64,000 nt of DNA from CAMLOF01 sp041913045 (GCA_041913045.1 JAYSGB010000011.1:53069-117068), one strand, 5' to 3'; positions 16,237 to 24,845 are shown, counted from the stretch's first letter. Program-made: numbers and translations. Notes: generated by a model from the letters alone, not told the origin.

Positions 16237-17079
16237 ATGTGCACCACCTGCGGATGCAACGGCGACGGAGCCACCCTGCACACCCACCATGCCGACGACG
16301 GACATGACGATGCGTTGACGCTGACGCCCGAAGTGAGGCACGTGGCCATAGAGCAGGACATCCTCTCGCGCAACGACCACATCGCCGCGCACAACCGCCA
16401 CGATCTGGCCCACGCTGGCGTGTTCGCGCTCAACCTGATGTCCAGCCCCGGCGCGGGCAAGACCACCCTGCTCGTCAAGACCATCGAACGGCTTGCAGGC
16501 CGTCTGCCGGTGGCCGTGATCGAAGGCGACCAGCAGACCAGCCGCGACGCCGAACGCATCCGTGCCACGGGCGCACCCGCCTTGCAGATCAACACCGGCA
16601 AGGGCTGCCACCTGGACGCTCGCATGGTGCAGGAGGCACTGCCCCGCCTGCCCCTGCAACGCGGCGGGCTGTTGATGATCGAGAACGTGGGCAACCTGGT
16701 GTGCCCCGCCGCCTTCGACTTGGGCGAAGCGCACAAGGTGGTGATCTTCTCGGTCACCGAGGGCGAGGACAAGCCGCTGAAGTACCCCGACATGTTCCGC
16801 GCCGCCGATCTGGTGCTGCTGAACAAGTGCGATCTGCTGCCCTACCTGGAATTCGACGCCGACCTGGCCGAAGCCAACGCGCGCCGCGTGCACCCCGGTG
16901 TGCGGGTGATGCGCGTGTCCGCCACATCGGGCGAAGGGCTGGACGAGTGGCTGACCTGGCTGACCAGCCATGCCGAGCTGTGCGCACAGAGCCACGACCA
17001 CTCTCACGAGCACCTGCATACCCACGGGCATGGCCACACACACCACCATGGACACCACCCTCACGGCACCCATGCCTGA
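16237..17079 (+). CDS. hypB: Hydrogenase nickel-incorporation GTPase HypB, with His-rich C-terminus
   Basis: 280 residues. The N-terminal MCTTCGC is the high-affinity metal site. The GTPase domain has the P-loop SSPGAGKTTLL, the EGDQQTSRDA switch and NKCD for guanine. A short His cluster follows the N-terminus. A second, dense His-rich tail occupies roughly the last 28 residues (many H-x-H pairs after residue 250), which is unusual because HypB normally carries its His stretch near the N-terminus. The tail may store nickel or zinc. A GAAGGAG ribosome-binding site precedes the ATG. The 3' end overlaps hypF. Confidence 0.95.
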   Translation: MCTTCGCNGDGATLHTHHADDGHDDALTLTPEVRHVAIEQDILSRNDHIAAHNRHDLAHAGVFALNLMSSPGAGKTTLLVKTIERLAGRLPVAVIEGDQQTSRDAERIRATGAPALQINTGKGCHLDARMVQEALPRLPLQRGGLLMIENVGNLVCPAAFDLGEAHKVVIFSVTEGEDKPLKYPDMFRAADLVLLNKCDLLPYLEFDADLAEANARRVHPGVRVMRVSATSGEGLDEWLTWLTSHAELCAQSHDHSHEHLHTHGHGHTHHHGHHPHGTHA

Positions 17080-18202
17080 GACGGCCCAGGCCACCACCTG
17101 GCAACGCTTGCCGCTGCCTGAAGGCCCAACCGTGCTGGCCCTGGGCGCCGGGCTGAAGAACACGCTGTGCGCCGCGCTGGGCCATTCAGCCATGATCACC
17201 CCCACCGTGGGCGGCCTGGACACCCCCCAGGCCTGCGCTGCCCACGAAGACAACGCCCGCACCCTGCTGGCCTGGCTGGATGACCAAGACGCCCGCCCCG
17301 CCGCCGTGGCGCACGACCTGCACCCCGACTTTCACTCCACCCGCACGGCCCAAACCCTGGCGGCCGAACTGGGCGTGCCCTGCCTGCCCGTGCAGCACCA
17401 CCATGCCCACCTGGCCGCCGTGTGCGCGGAACATGGCTGGCACGGCCCCGTGGTGGGACTGGCGCTGGACGGCGTGGGCTTGGGCACGGACGGCCACGCC
17501 TGGGGCGGCGAACTGCTGCACCTGCAAGGCCCGCGCTGCACCCGCCTGGGTCACCTGCACCCGCTGGCCCTGCCCGGTGGTGACGTGGCTGCCCGCGAAC
17601 CATGGCGAATGGCCGCCGCCGCCCTGCACGCGCTGGGCCGCAATGGCGATATCACCGCGCGCTTTGCGCACCGCGCCGCAGCCCCAGGCGTGGCCCGGCT
17701 GCTGGTGCAAGGCACCCGCTGCCCACCCACCACCAGCCTGGGGCGCGTGTTCGACGCCGCGTCTGCCCTTTTGGGCTTGTGCGAGGTAATGCACACCGAA
17801 GCCGAGGCGGCCATCACCCTGGAGCAGGCTGCCGCGAGGCACGGCCCCTGCCCGCCATTGGAAGGCGGCTGGCGAATCACGCCAGACATGACGCTGGACC
17901 TGCGCCCCCTGTTGCAACATCTGATGGAAGCTGCTGACCCCGGCCAAAGCGCCGCCCTGTTCCACGCCACCCTGGGCGCTGCACTGGCCGAATGGCTGGC
18001 ACTGGCCGCCCGCAGTGCGGGCACTCAAACCGTAGCGGCAGCGGGTGGCTGCCTGTTCAACCGGTTGCTGACCGCCGACCTGCGCCAGCGCTGCCACGCC
18101 CAGGGCCTGCGCCTGCTGGAAGCCCGGCAACTGCCGCCGGGCGACACCGCCATCGCCTACGGCCAGGCCGCCGTGGCCCGCCAACAACTGGAGGCCGCTT
18201 GA
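17072..18202 (+). CDS. hypF: Short-form HypF (carbamoyltransferase domain only)
   Basis: 376 residues corresponding to the C-terminal Kae1/YgjD-like domain of HypF. The metal-binding HHHAH lies near residue 110, preceded by DLHPDF and followed by LALDGVGLGTDGHAWGGELL, and AAGGCLFNRLLT lies near the end. The N-terminal acylphosphatase, zinc-finger and YrdC-like domains of full HypF (about 750 residues) are absent. This matches the truncated HypF1 type known from Ralstonia. Full HypF makes the cyanide precursor from carbamoyl phosphate; this form would need help in trans. The start is uncertain: the ATG at 17072 overlaps the hypB stop and one at 17048 is also in frame. Neither has a strong Shine-Dalgarno. 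Confidence 0.9.
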   Translation: MPETAQATTWQRLPLPEGPTVLALGAGLKNTLCAALGHSAMITPTVGGLDTPQACAAHEDNARTLLAWLDDQDARPAAVAHDLHPDFHSTRTAQTLAAELGVPCLPVQHHHAHLAAVCAEHGWHGPVVGLALDGVGLGTDGHAWGGELLHLQGPRCTRLGHLHPLALPGGDVAAREPWRMAAAALHALGRNGDITARFAHRAAAPGVARLLVQGTRCPPTTSLGRVFDAASALLGLCEVMHTEAEAAITLEQAAARHGPCPPLEGGWRITPDMTLDLRPLLQHLMEAADPGQSAALFHATLGAALAEWLALAARSAGTQTVAAAGGCLFNRLLTADLRQRCHAQGLRLLEARQLPPGDTAIAYGQAAVARQQLEAA

Positions 18203-18265
18203 TGTTCGCCCCCATTGGAGATACCCATGCGGCAGGTCTGGCTCTTTTTGTGTTGATGCCTCTTC

Positions 18266-18498
18266 GCTGCGGCAGGCCTGGCCCTGTGGGGGCTCCTGCC
18301 GGGGTGGTCGGCTTTGCCGACTTCGCTGTGTCTGGCGGTCTGGGGCTGGCGCGGCGGAACTCACTTCGCGCTTGCAGCGCTCCGTTCAAACAGCCGCCGC
18401 GAGTCAGTTACGAAGCGCGCCCTTGGCGCGCCCAGCCCCAGACCGCCAGACACAGCCACCCCGGAAAGTCGCCCCCACAGGGCCAGGCCTGCCGCAGC
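18266..18498 (+). repeat. Palindromic element, copy 1 (28-bp perfect terminal inverted repeats)
   Basis: The ends 18266-18293 and 18471-18498 are exact reverse complements over 28 bp. A second perfect pair of 25 bp lies inside (18325-18349 with 18432-18456), and a 9-bp pair CCGGGGTGG/CCACCCCGG lies between them. The core (18353-18430) contains GGCGGAACTC and a 23-bp block ending CAGCCGCCGC that recurs inverted in copy 2. The RNA would fold into a long hairpin. No transposase is encoded. Confidence 0.85.
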
Positions 18499-18544
18499 AA
18501 CCAAGGTCATGGCACGCTACCGATGGCACGCCAACAATGCTTCG

Positions 18545-18789
18545 GCCAAGACGGGTCAGCCCAGGCTGCGGCGCGCCGTTGCGAGGTGCCGAGAAGCGCA
18601 GATGCGGTGGCCAGCGCGCGCAGTGCGCTTCGTCCTCATATTTGCGGCGGCTGTTTGAGCGGAACGTTTCGTCAGAAACGTGCAGCGAGTTCCGCCGCGT
18701 GGCCACGGCATCGAGCATCGCAGGGGAGCCGGTGCACAGCGCCGGCCACCTCGCGTCAAGCGCCGCAGCCTGGGCTGGCCCGTCTTGGC
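18545..18789 (-). repeat. Palindromic element, copy 2, inverted (30-bp terminal inverted repeats)
   Basis: The ends 18545-18574 and 18760-18789 are reverse complements with one mismatch in 30 bp. The interior holds the inverse of copy 1's core: 18644-18666 matches the reverse complement of 18378-18400 with two differences, and 18687-18696 is the reverse complement of 18353-18362. The terminal repeats are not the same as those of copy 1 but share a GCTGCGGC stretch. Confidence 0.8.
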
Positions 18790-18814
18790 TCACCAACCTA
18801 ATGGAGTAACTGAC

Positions 18815-19060
18815 ATGTGCCTAGCCGTACCCGCCCTGGTGGTAGAACTGCTCCCCCCTGACGAAGCCATCGTCGATCTGGACGGCGTGCGCCAGCGCAT
18901 CTCTCTCGCGCTGGTGGACGGCGTGGCCGTGGGCGACCACGTGATCGTGCACGTGGGCTTTGCACTGCAGAAACTCGACGTGGATGAGGCCGAAGCCACG
19001 CTGGCGCTGCTGCGCGAACTGGCGCAAGCCGACGCGCCCAACGGGAACGCCGCACCATGA
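18815..19060 (+). CDS. hypC: Hydrogenase maturation chaperone HypC
   Basis: 81 residues beginning MCLAVP, the invariant HypC start whose Cys2 binds the Fe(CN)2CO unit and later the large-subunit precursor. It acts with HypD. The stop overlaps the hypD start as ATGA. A 612-bp repeat-rich gap separates it from hypF, so it may depend on its own promoter or on read-through. Confidence 0.95.
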   Translation: MCLAVPALVVELLPPDEAIVDLDGVRQRISLALVDGVAVGDHVIVHVGFALQKLDVDEAEATLALLRELAQADAPNGNAAP

Positions 19061-20220
19061 GGTACATCGACGCCTTTCGCGACGGCGAACTGGCCCGTGG
19101 GCTGGCCACAGCCATAGCGCGCGACGCCGACCCCGCCCGCCACTACCGGCTCATGGAATTCTGCGGCGGCCACACCCACGCCATCTCGCGCTTCGGCATT
19201 GCCGACCTGCTGCCCAGCCACATCGAACTCATCCACGGCCCCGGCTGCCCCGTGTGCGTGCTGCCCGTGGGCCGCATCGACCAGGCCATCCGCTTGGCGC
19301 TGGACCACGGCGTGATGCTGTGCAGCTACGGCGATACCCTGCGCGTGCCCGCGTCCGGCAAGCTCAGCCTGCTGCGTGCGCGTGCACTGGGGGCGGACGT
19401 GCGCATGGTCACCTCGCCACTGGGTGCGCTGGCCCTGGCCCGCCAGCACCCCGATCGGCAGGTGGTGTTCCTGGCCATCGGGTTTGAAACCACCACGCCC
19501 CCCACGGCGGTGGCGCTGCAGCAGGCTCGCACACAGGGTGTGGGCAACTTTTCGGTGCTGTGCAACCACGTGCTTACCCCGGCGGCCATGCAGGCCATCC
19601 TCACCGTGGAAGGCGGCACCCGCATCGACGGCTTCATCGGCCCGGCGCACGTGTCCACCGTCATTGGCAGCGCCGCCTACGAACCAGTGGCGCGTGAACA
19701 CGGCAAACCCATCGTCATCGCCGGTTTCGAGCCGCTGGACGTGATGCGCGCCATACACATGCTGCTGCAACAGATCAACACCGGCCGCGCCGAGGTGGAC
19801 AACGAGTTCACCCGCGCCGTGGGCCCGCAGGGCAACGCCAAGGCGCGCGCGCTGGTGGACGAGGTGTTTGAACTGCGCGACAGCTTCGAGTGGCGTGGCC
19901 TGGGCACCCTGCCCCACAGCGCATTGCGCCTGCGCCCCGCCTGGGCGGCGTTCGACGCCGAGCAACGCTTTGCCGCACCCTACCAGCCCGTGCCAGACCA
20001 CAAGGCCTGCGAATGCGCCGCCATCGTGCGCGGCGAAAAACGCCCCGAGCAATGCCGCATCTTCGGCACCGCCTGCACGCCCGACCACCCCGTGGGCTCG
20101 TGCATGGTCTCGTCCGAAGGCGCCTGCGCGGCCCATTACAGCTATGGCCGCTTCCGCACGGCCCCTGTACCCCACTCACCCGATTCACCCCATGCACCGC
20201 ATTCCCAACCCGCCGCTTGA
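19057..20220 (+). CDS. hypD: Hydrogenase Fe-cyanide scaffold protein HypD
   Basis: 387 residues. The signature motifs are FCGGHTH (catalytic Cys near residue 36), GPGCPVCV and GFETTTPPTA, with C-terminal cysteines (CECAA, QCRIFG, ACTPDHPVGSCMVS) for the [4Fe-4S] cluster. It assembles iron with cyanide and CO together with HypC. The start overlaps hypC and the last 29 bp overlap hypE. The C-terminal tail after the last conserved Tyr is Pro/His/Ser-rich and poorly conserved, probably because the overlap with hypE constrains it. Confidence 0.95.
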   Translation: MRYIDAFRDGELARGLATAIARDADPARHYRLMEFCGGHTHAISRFGIADLLPSHIELIHGPGCPVCVLPVGRIDQAIRLALDHGVMLCSYGDTLRVPASGKLSLLRARALGADVRMVTSPLGALALARQHPDRQVVFLAIGFETTTPPTAVALQQARTQGVGNFSVLCNHVLTPAAMQAILTVEGGTRIDGFIGPAHVSTVIGSAAYEPVAREHGKPIVIAGFEPLDVMRAIHMLLQQINTGRAEVDNEFTRAVGPQGNAKARALVDEVFELRDSFEWRGLGTLPHSALRLRPAWAAFDAEQRFAAPYQPVPDHKACECAAIVRGEKRPEQCRIFGTACTPDHPVGSCMVSSEGACAAHYSYGRFRTAPVPHSPDSPHAPHSQPAA

Positions 20221-21232
20221 CCTCGCCCATGGCCGCGTGGACATGTCGCACGGCGCAGGCGGCCGGGCCATGCACCAGTTGCTGCAGCAACTCTTCCTGC
20301 CCGCGCTGGGCAACCCCTGGCTGCTGCAGGGCGACGACGGCGCGCGCCTGCCCGAAGCCAATGGCCGCCTCGTCATGGCCACCGACGCGCACGTGGTCTC
20401 GCCCCTCTTCTTCCCCGGTGGCGACATCGGCAGCCTGGCGGTGCATGGCACCCTGAACGACGTGGCCGTGATGGGCGCGCGGCCCCTGTACCTGGCGGCC
20501 AGCTTCGTGCTGGAAGAAGGCCTGCCGCTGGCCGATCTGGCGCGCATCGTGCGCTCCATGGGCGACGCAGCCAAGGCGGCGGGCGTGCCCGTGGTCACGG
20601 GCGACACCAAAGTGGTGGAACGCGGCAAGGGCGATGGCGTGTTCATCACCACCACGGGGGTGGGCGTGATGTCGGGCCCCCTGTACCTGGGCGGCGCCAA
20701 CGCCCAGCCGGGCGACGCAGTGATCGTCTCTGGCCCGCTGGGCGACCACGGCGCGGCCATCCTCTCGGTGCGCGAAGGGCTGGCGCTCGACAGCCCCATC
20801 GTGTCAGACAGTGCCGCGCTGCACGGCTTGATTGCCGACCTGCTGGCAGCCGTGCCCACCACACGTGTGCTGCGCGACCCCACGCGCGGCGGGCTGGCCG
20901 CCACGCTCAACGAAATCGCTCACCAGTCAGGCGTGGGCATGGTGCTGGACGAAGCTGCCCTGCCCGTGCGCCCCGCCGTGGCCGCGCTGTGCGAGCTGCT
21001 GGGGCTGGACCCGCTGAACCTGGCCTGTGAAGGGCGCGTGGTTGCCATCTGCCCGGCAGAGACGGCTGACATCGCCGTGGCCACCCTGCGCAAACACCCG
21101 CTGGGCCGGGACGCGGCGCGCATTGGTTGCGTGGCGGCCGACGCGCGCTGCTTCGTGCAAATGCGCACGCGATTTGGCGGTCAACGCATGGTGGACTGGC
21201 TGGCGGGCGACCCGCTGCCGCGCATCTGCTGA
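20192..21232 (+). CDS. hypE: Hydrogenase maturation protein HypE (thiocyanate donor)
   Basis: 346 residues of the PurM/ThiL fold. It ends in the family's hallmark PRIC, whose terminal cysteine is carbamoylated by HypF and dehydrated to thiocyanate using ATP. Other blocks are DMSHGAGGRAM near the N-terminus, ATDAHVVSP and DPTRGGLAATLNE. The ATG at 20192 lies inside the 3' end of hypD (29-bp overlap). It is the last hyp gene here; hypX is absent. The convergent chemoreceptor gene ends 2 bp away. Confidence 0.95.
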   Translation: MHRIPNPPLDLAHGRVDMSHGAGGRAMHQLLQQLFLPALGNPWLLQGDDGARLPEANGRLVMATDAHVVSPLFFPGGDIGSLAVHGTLNDVAVMGARPLYLAASFVLEEGLPLADLARIVRSMGDAAKAAGVPVVTGDTKVVERGKGDGVFITTTGVGVMSGPLYLGGANAQPGDAVIVSGPLGDHGAAILSVREGLALDSPIVSDSAALHGLIADLLAAVPTTRVLRDPTRGGLAATLNEIAHQSGVGMVLDEAALPVRPAVAALCELLGLDPLNLACEGRVVAICPAETADIAVATLRKHPLGRDAARIGCVAADARCFVQMRTRFGGQRMVDWLAGDPLPRIC

Positions 21233-21234
21233 AC

Positions 21235-23193
21235 TCAAACGCGAAACACCGCCACCGCCTGCACCAGTTCCTCGGCCTGGCCCTTCAAGGTCGTGGCCGC
21301 TGCCGCCATTTCCTCCACCAATGCTGCGTTCTGCTGCGTCACGCTGTCCATGCTCTGCACGGCCTCGCCAATCTGCGCCACGCCCGAGCTTTGCTCCGCG
21401 CTGGCCGAGCTGATCTCGCCCACTATGTCGGTGACGCGCTGGATCGCCCCCACCACCTCCTGCATGGTGGCACCGGCCTGATCGACCAGGTCAGAGCCAA
21501 CTGCCACGCGGCCCACGCTGGCGTCGATCAACGCCTTGATTTCCTTGGCGGCCTCGGCGCTGCGTTGCGCCAGGGTCCGCACCTCGCCCGCCACCACGGC
21601 AAAGCCGCGCCCTTGTTCACCTGCACGTGCCGCTTCCACAGCGGCGTTCAGGGCCAGGATGTTGGTCTGGAAGGCAATGCCATCGATGACGCTGATGATG
21701 TCTGCGATCTTGCGCGAACTGTCGTTGATGTCCTTCATCGTGTCCACCACGCGGTTGACCACATCCCCGCCACGCACCGCCACCTCGGACGCGTTGAGCG
21801 CGAGCTGGTTGGCCTGGCGAGCACTGTCGGCGTTCTGGCGCACGGTGGAGCCCAGCTCCTCCATGGACGCTGCCGTCTGCTCCAGCGCGCTGGCCTGGTT
21901 TTCGGTGCGCGATGACAAATCCTGGTTACCGTGCGATATCTCGGCACTGGCCGTGGCCACGTTCTGCGCGCCATGCCGCACGTTGGACACGACCTCCACC
22001 AGCGACGCCTGCATGCGGCTGAGTTGCGCCATCAGGCTGCGGCTGTCGCCATTGCGCAGGGCGATGGGCTGGCTCAGGTCGCCTTGTGCCACCCGGTTGG
22101 CAATGGCGGCTGCCTCTGAAGGTTCGCCGCCCAGGGGGCGCAGCACCAGGCGCTCCAGCGACACGCTCAGCCCCACCGACACCAGCACCACGCTGGCCAG
22201 CCCCAGCACCGCTGCCAGCAGCATGAGCCGGTTCACGCCAGCCAGAATCTCGGCCTCGGGCACGGTGGCCACGAACATCCACGGCGTGGGCACGGAACCC
22301 ACACGCACCGGCACATACAGGCGCGTCACGCTGGCACCACCCAGCCGCTCGTCGCGCTCGCTCACCGTCAGGGGCTGCCCGGCCTTCACCGCCGCCCGCG
22401 CCTCTTCCGAAAACCCCAGCTTGGCCATGTCCTGGCCCACGCTTTCCGCGTCGCGGTCGCCCACCACCAGGCCGCCGTGGGACAGCAACGTTGCGTAGCC
22501 AGAATCAAAAATGCGTATCTGCCCCACCACCCCTTGCAGGCTGGCCAAGGCCATGTCCACCCCCACCACGCCCACGGCGGAACCGTTCACCTGCACAGGC
22601 ACCGCCACAGATGTGATGAGCGTCTCTTTGCCCGCCACGGAATAACGGTAAGGGTCGCGCAGCAAAGGCTTGCCGGTCTGGCGCGTCACCAGGTAATAGT
22701 CGCCCGCGCCGGGCTTGTCGTAATCAACCAGCGCCTCCATCACGGCCATGCCCAGACCCTTGTTCCAGTACGGCACAAAGCGGCCTGTGGCGTCGTGGCC
22801 CGACTGGCCCACGTATTCGCCGTCTTTCGCGTCAAAGGCGTTGGGCTCCCAGCCCGTCCACACCCCCAGGAAGGCTGGGTTGCCTTCCAGCACCCCTTTG
22901 AGCATGGCGTTGGCCACGTCGCGCTGCGCCACGCCTGAAGCCTGCATGCTGCCCAGCGCGTTGGCCAGCGCGGTTGCCGTGTCCAGCGCGGTTTCCATGC
23001 TCCCCGCCACTTCTGCACCGTTGCGCGCGGCCAGTTGCTCGGCAAAGGCATGGGCGGCTTCCTGCTGCATGCCTGCGGCCCGGTTCGCCAGCACGGCAAT
23101 GGTGACCGCAAAGCCCATCAGCACGATGGACACGACCCACAGCGTCAACTTGACCCGCAGGCTCAGCCTTTTGGTCGAACTCTTGGCACGCAT
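21235..23193 (-). CDS. Methyl-accepting chemotaxis protein with dCache-type sensor
   Basis: 652 residues. It has a membrane segment at about 14-36, a ~280-residue periplasmic region with the Cache-like pattern (GVWTGWEPNAFDAKDG, then DPYRYSVAGKETLITSVAVPV and GVVGVDMAL), a second membrane segment near 325-345, HAMP, and the conserved signalling hairpin IDGIAFQTNILALNAAVE. dCache receptors usually bind amino or organic acids. Unlike the first receptor here it lacks the C-terminal CheR pentapeptide, ending AVAVFRV. The ATG at 23193 follows a GGGAG site. It ends 2 bp from the hypE stop. Confidence 0.93.
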   Translation of the reverse strand: MRAKSSTKRLSLRVKLTLWVVSIVLMGFAVTIAVLANRAAGMQQEAAHAFAEQLAARNGAEVAGSMETALDTATALANALGSMQASGVAQRDVANAMLKGVLEGNPAFLGVWTGWEPNAFDAKDGEYVGQSGHDATGRFVPYWNKGLGMAVMEALVDYDKPGAGDYYLVTRQTGKPLLRDPYRYSVAGKETLITSVAVPVQVNGSAVGVVGVDMALASLQGVVGQIRIFDSGYATLLSHGGLVVGDRDAESVGQDMAKLGFSEEARAAVKAGQPLTVSERDERLGGASVTRLYVPVRVGSVPTPWMFVATVPEAEILAGVNRLMLLAAVLGLASVVLVSVGLSVSLERLVLRPLGGEPSEAAAIANRVAQGDLSQPIALRNGDSRSLMAQLSRMQASLVEVVSNVRHGAQNVATASAEISHGNQDLSSRTENQASALEQTAASMEELGSTVRQNADSARQANQLALNASEVAVRGGDVVNRVVDTMKDINDSSRKIADIISVIDGIAFQTNILALNAAVEAARAGEQGRGFAVVAGEVRTLAQRSAEAAKEIKALIDASVGRVAVGSDLVDQAGATMQEVVGAIQRVTDIVGEISSASAEQSSGVAQIGEAVQSMDSVTQQNAALVEEMAAAATTLKGQAEELVQAVAVFRV

Positions 23194-23360
23194 CAAACAA
23201 CTCCCGGTTAAGCGCCTTGCCTGCGGCAGCACACCTGAAGGCATGCCAGCGGAAGGCCTGCTTTCTACCGGAAAAAGAAGCGCAAAAAGTCCAGAGCTGA
23301 CGTTATTCGATCGATTATCAACCTACATAGAGCGACTATCGAACGCAATATGGGTATTAC

Positions 23361-24128
23361 CTAGAGCGGTGGAGCGTCACTCCACCCCAGCCGCCCCACG
23401 AATGGCAAGCGCAGGGCCGGGGTGTTCCAGTCCACACCAAAACTCAAGCCCAGCACGTTGAACTCCACCCCTTCCTGCCACCCCACGCTGGCGCCCAGCA
23501 AGCCAGCCAGCGTCACCTGCACCCCGCTGCCAGACGGCGATATGCCCAGCGGGTCGGTCAGATCCCGGTAGTCCTTGCCAATGGCGTTGGCAGGCAGGTC
23601 CAGGGCCAGCCCAGGTACCTCGCGCCCAATGTGCGCCAGAAAGGTGTTGCTGTTGGGGCCGGGAAAGCTGCGGTAACGGTCAGCATATGGGTAGCGGGCA
23701 ATGGCCGCCTCAATGGGGCCTATGAGCGCCTGCGCCGCAGGCCCTCGGTGTTCCACCAGCAGCCGGGGGGTGGAGCCAAACCAAAGGCCATCGGGCACGG
23801 CATAGTCGCGCTGCACAACGTCTGGCGCACGCCAGCCCACCACCTCGTGGCGGGTGTAGGCGGTTTCGCCCGCGCGCTTGTAGATGATCCAGGGGTGCAC
23901 GGCGAACACGCCGCGCCAGCCCACCGTGGGGGCCGCATACACCTGAACGATCGCTTCCCCCGCGTGCCTTACAGGGTCAGGCGCCTGGCCAGAAGAATGC
24001 CTGGGCGCAGTGCGCCAGCTGCGCGGCTGGTCGTCGTGCACCACGGCGGAGTCGGCCAGACTGAGCCCAAAACCCAAGCCGAACAACCCCAGCCACAACA
24101 CCGACAACCAACGCAGCGCACGTTTCAC
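23361..24128 (-). CDS. DUF3750-type exported or membrane-anchored protein
   Basis: 255 residues. An N-terminal KRALRWLSVLWLGLFGLGFG segment acts as signal or anchor. The body contains VQVYAAPTVGWRGVFAVHPW, a HRG followed by alanine, and the conserved FPGPNSNTF block that I associate with DUF3750. Function is unknown; the GPNSNTF element resembles sites in cell-envelope hydrolase-like folds, but I do not assign activity. I chose the GTG at 24128 because an AAGGGG site lies 8 bp upstream; a GTG at 24173 is possible but has no such site. Confidence 0.7.
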   Translation of the reverse strand: MKRALRWLSVLWLGLFGLGFGLSLADSAVVHDDQPRSWRTAPRHSSGQAPDPVRHAGEAIVQVYAAPTVGWRGVFAVHPWIIYKRAGETAYTRHEVVGWRAPDVVQRDYAVPDGLWFGSTPRLLVEHRGPAAQALIGPIEAAIARYPYADRYRSFPGPNSNTFLAHIGREVPGLALDLPANAIGKDYRDLTDPLGISPSGSGVQVTLAGLLGASVGWQEGVEFNVLGLSFGVDWNTPALRLPFVGRLGWSDAPPL

Positions 24129-24203
24129 AAGCAAAGCCCCTTGCGCCACCAGCGGCGCACCTGGGTGCGACACGCTTCGGGCGCAACAGTTCCTGCGGTC
24201 AAC

Positions 24204-24782
24204 TCAAAGCCCCAGGCTGGCCCCAGCCCCCAGAAGTGTCATCACGCCCAGCACGGCAAACACCGCCGCTGCCACGCCATGCACCAGTTTCATTGGAATT
24301 CTGCCGGCCAGCTTGTCACCCACGAACACGGCGGGCACGTCGGCAATCAGCATGCCAAGGGTGGTGCCAATCACCACCATCACCGGCGCAGCGTAGTGCA
24401 CCGCCATGGCCACCGTGGCAATCTGGGTCTTGTCGCCCATTTCGGCCAGGAAGAAGGTAATGAGCGTTGCGCCAAACACCCCAAGCCGTTTGGCGATCTG
24501 CGTTTCCTCTTCCTCGATCTTGTCGGGGATCAGCGTCCACACCGCCATGCCAATGAAAGACAAGCCCAGCACCCAGCGCAGCACCTCGCCGCTCACGGTC
24601 GCGGTTATCCAGGCACCCAGCGCGCCAGCCAGCCCGTGGTTGACGATGGTGGCCAGCAAGATGCCAGCGATGATGGGTGCGGGTTTTTTGAAGCGTGCGG
24701 CCAGCAAGAAGGCCAGAAGCTGGGTTTTGTCGCCGATTTCGGCCAATGCGACCACGCCGGTCGACACGAACAGGGATTCCAT
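24204..24782 (-). CDS. GDT1/TMEM165-family manganese exporter
   Basis: 192 residues with six predicted membrane helices and the two diagnostic repeats AEIGDKTQ (near residue 15) and AEMGDKTQ (near residue 112). This UPF0016 family exports Mn2+ (or Ca2+) from the cytoplasm. The ATG at 24782 was chosen because it starts right before the first helix. Its mRNA leader holds a manganese-sensing riboswitch, which supports manganese as the substrate. Confidence 0.92.
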   Translation of the reverse strand: MESLFVSTGVVALAEIGDKTQLLAFLLAARFKKPAPIIAGILLATIVNHGLAGALGAWITATVSGEVLRWVLGLSFIGMAVWTLIPDKIEEEETQIAKRLGVFGATLITFFLAEMGDKTQIATVAMAVHYAAPVMVVIGTTLGMLIADVPAVFVGDKLAGRIPMKLVHGVAAAVFAVLGVMTLLGAGASLGL

Positions 24783-24845
24783 AAAGGGTTCCTCGGCCGG
24801 ACTTCTGGACGATTGACCACGACGCGTCTCCGGCCAGGATGGACG

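Larger units (their letters stand above)
18203..18814. repeat. 612-bp repeat-rich non-coding insertion between hypF and hypC
   Basis: No convincing gene lies here. The interval contains two palindromic elements in opposite orientation (annotated separately, 18266-18498 and 18545-18789) that share a core. hypF, hypC, hypD and hypE otherwise form a tightly packed run with overlaps, so this looks like a secondary insertion splitting the operon. hypC's own ribosome-binding site (ATGGAG) lies at the right edge. Confidence 0.8.

Noticed and set aside
16970..17071. A longer hypF start at 16970
   Set aside because: It would add 34 residues lying wholly within hypB's His-rich coding region, with no ribosome-binding site and no resemblance to HypF.
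18203..18814. A CRISPR array or coding gene in the hypF-hypC gap
   Set aside because: Repeats are inverted and unequal, not regularly spaced direct repeats, and no frame has coding character.
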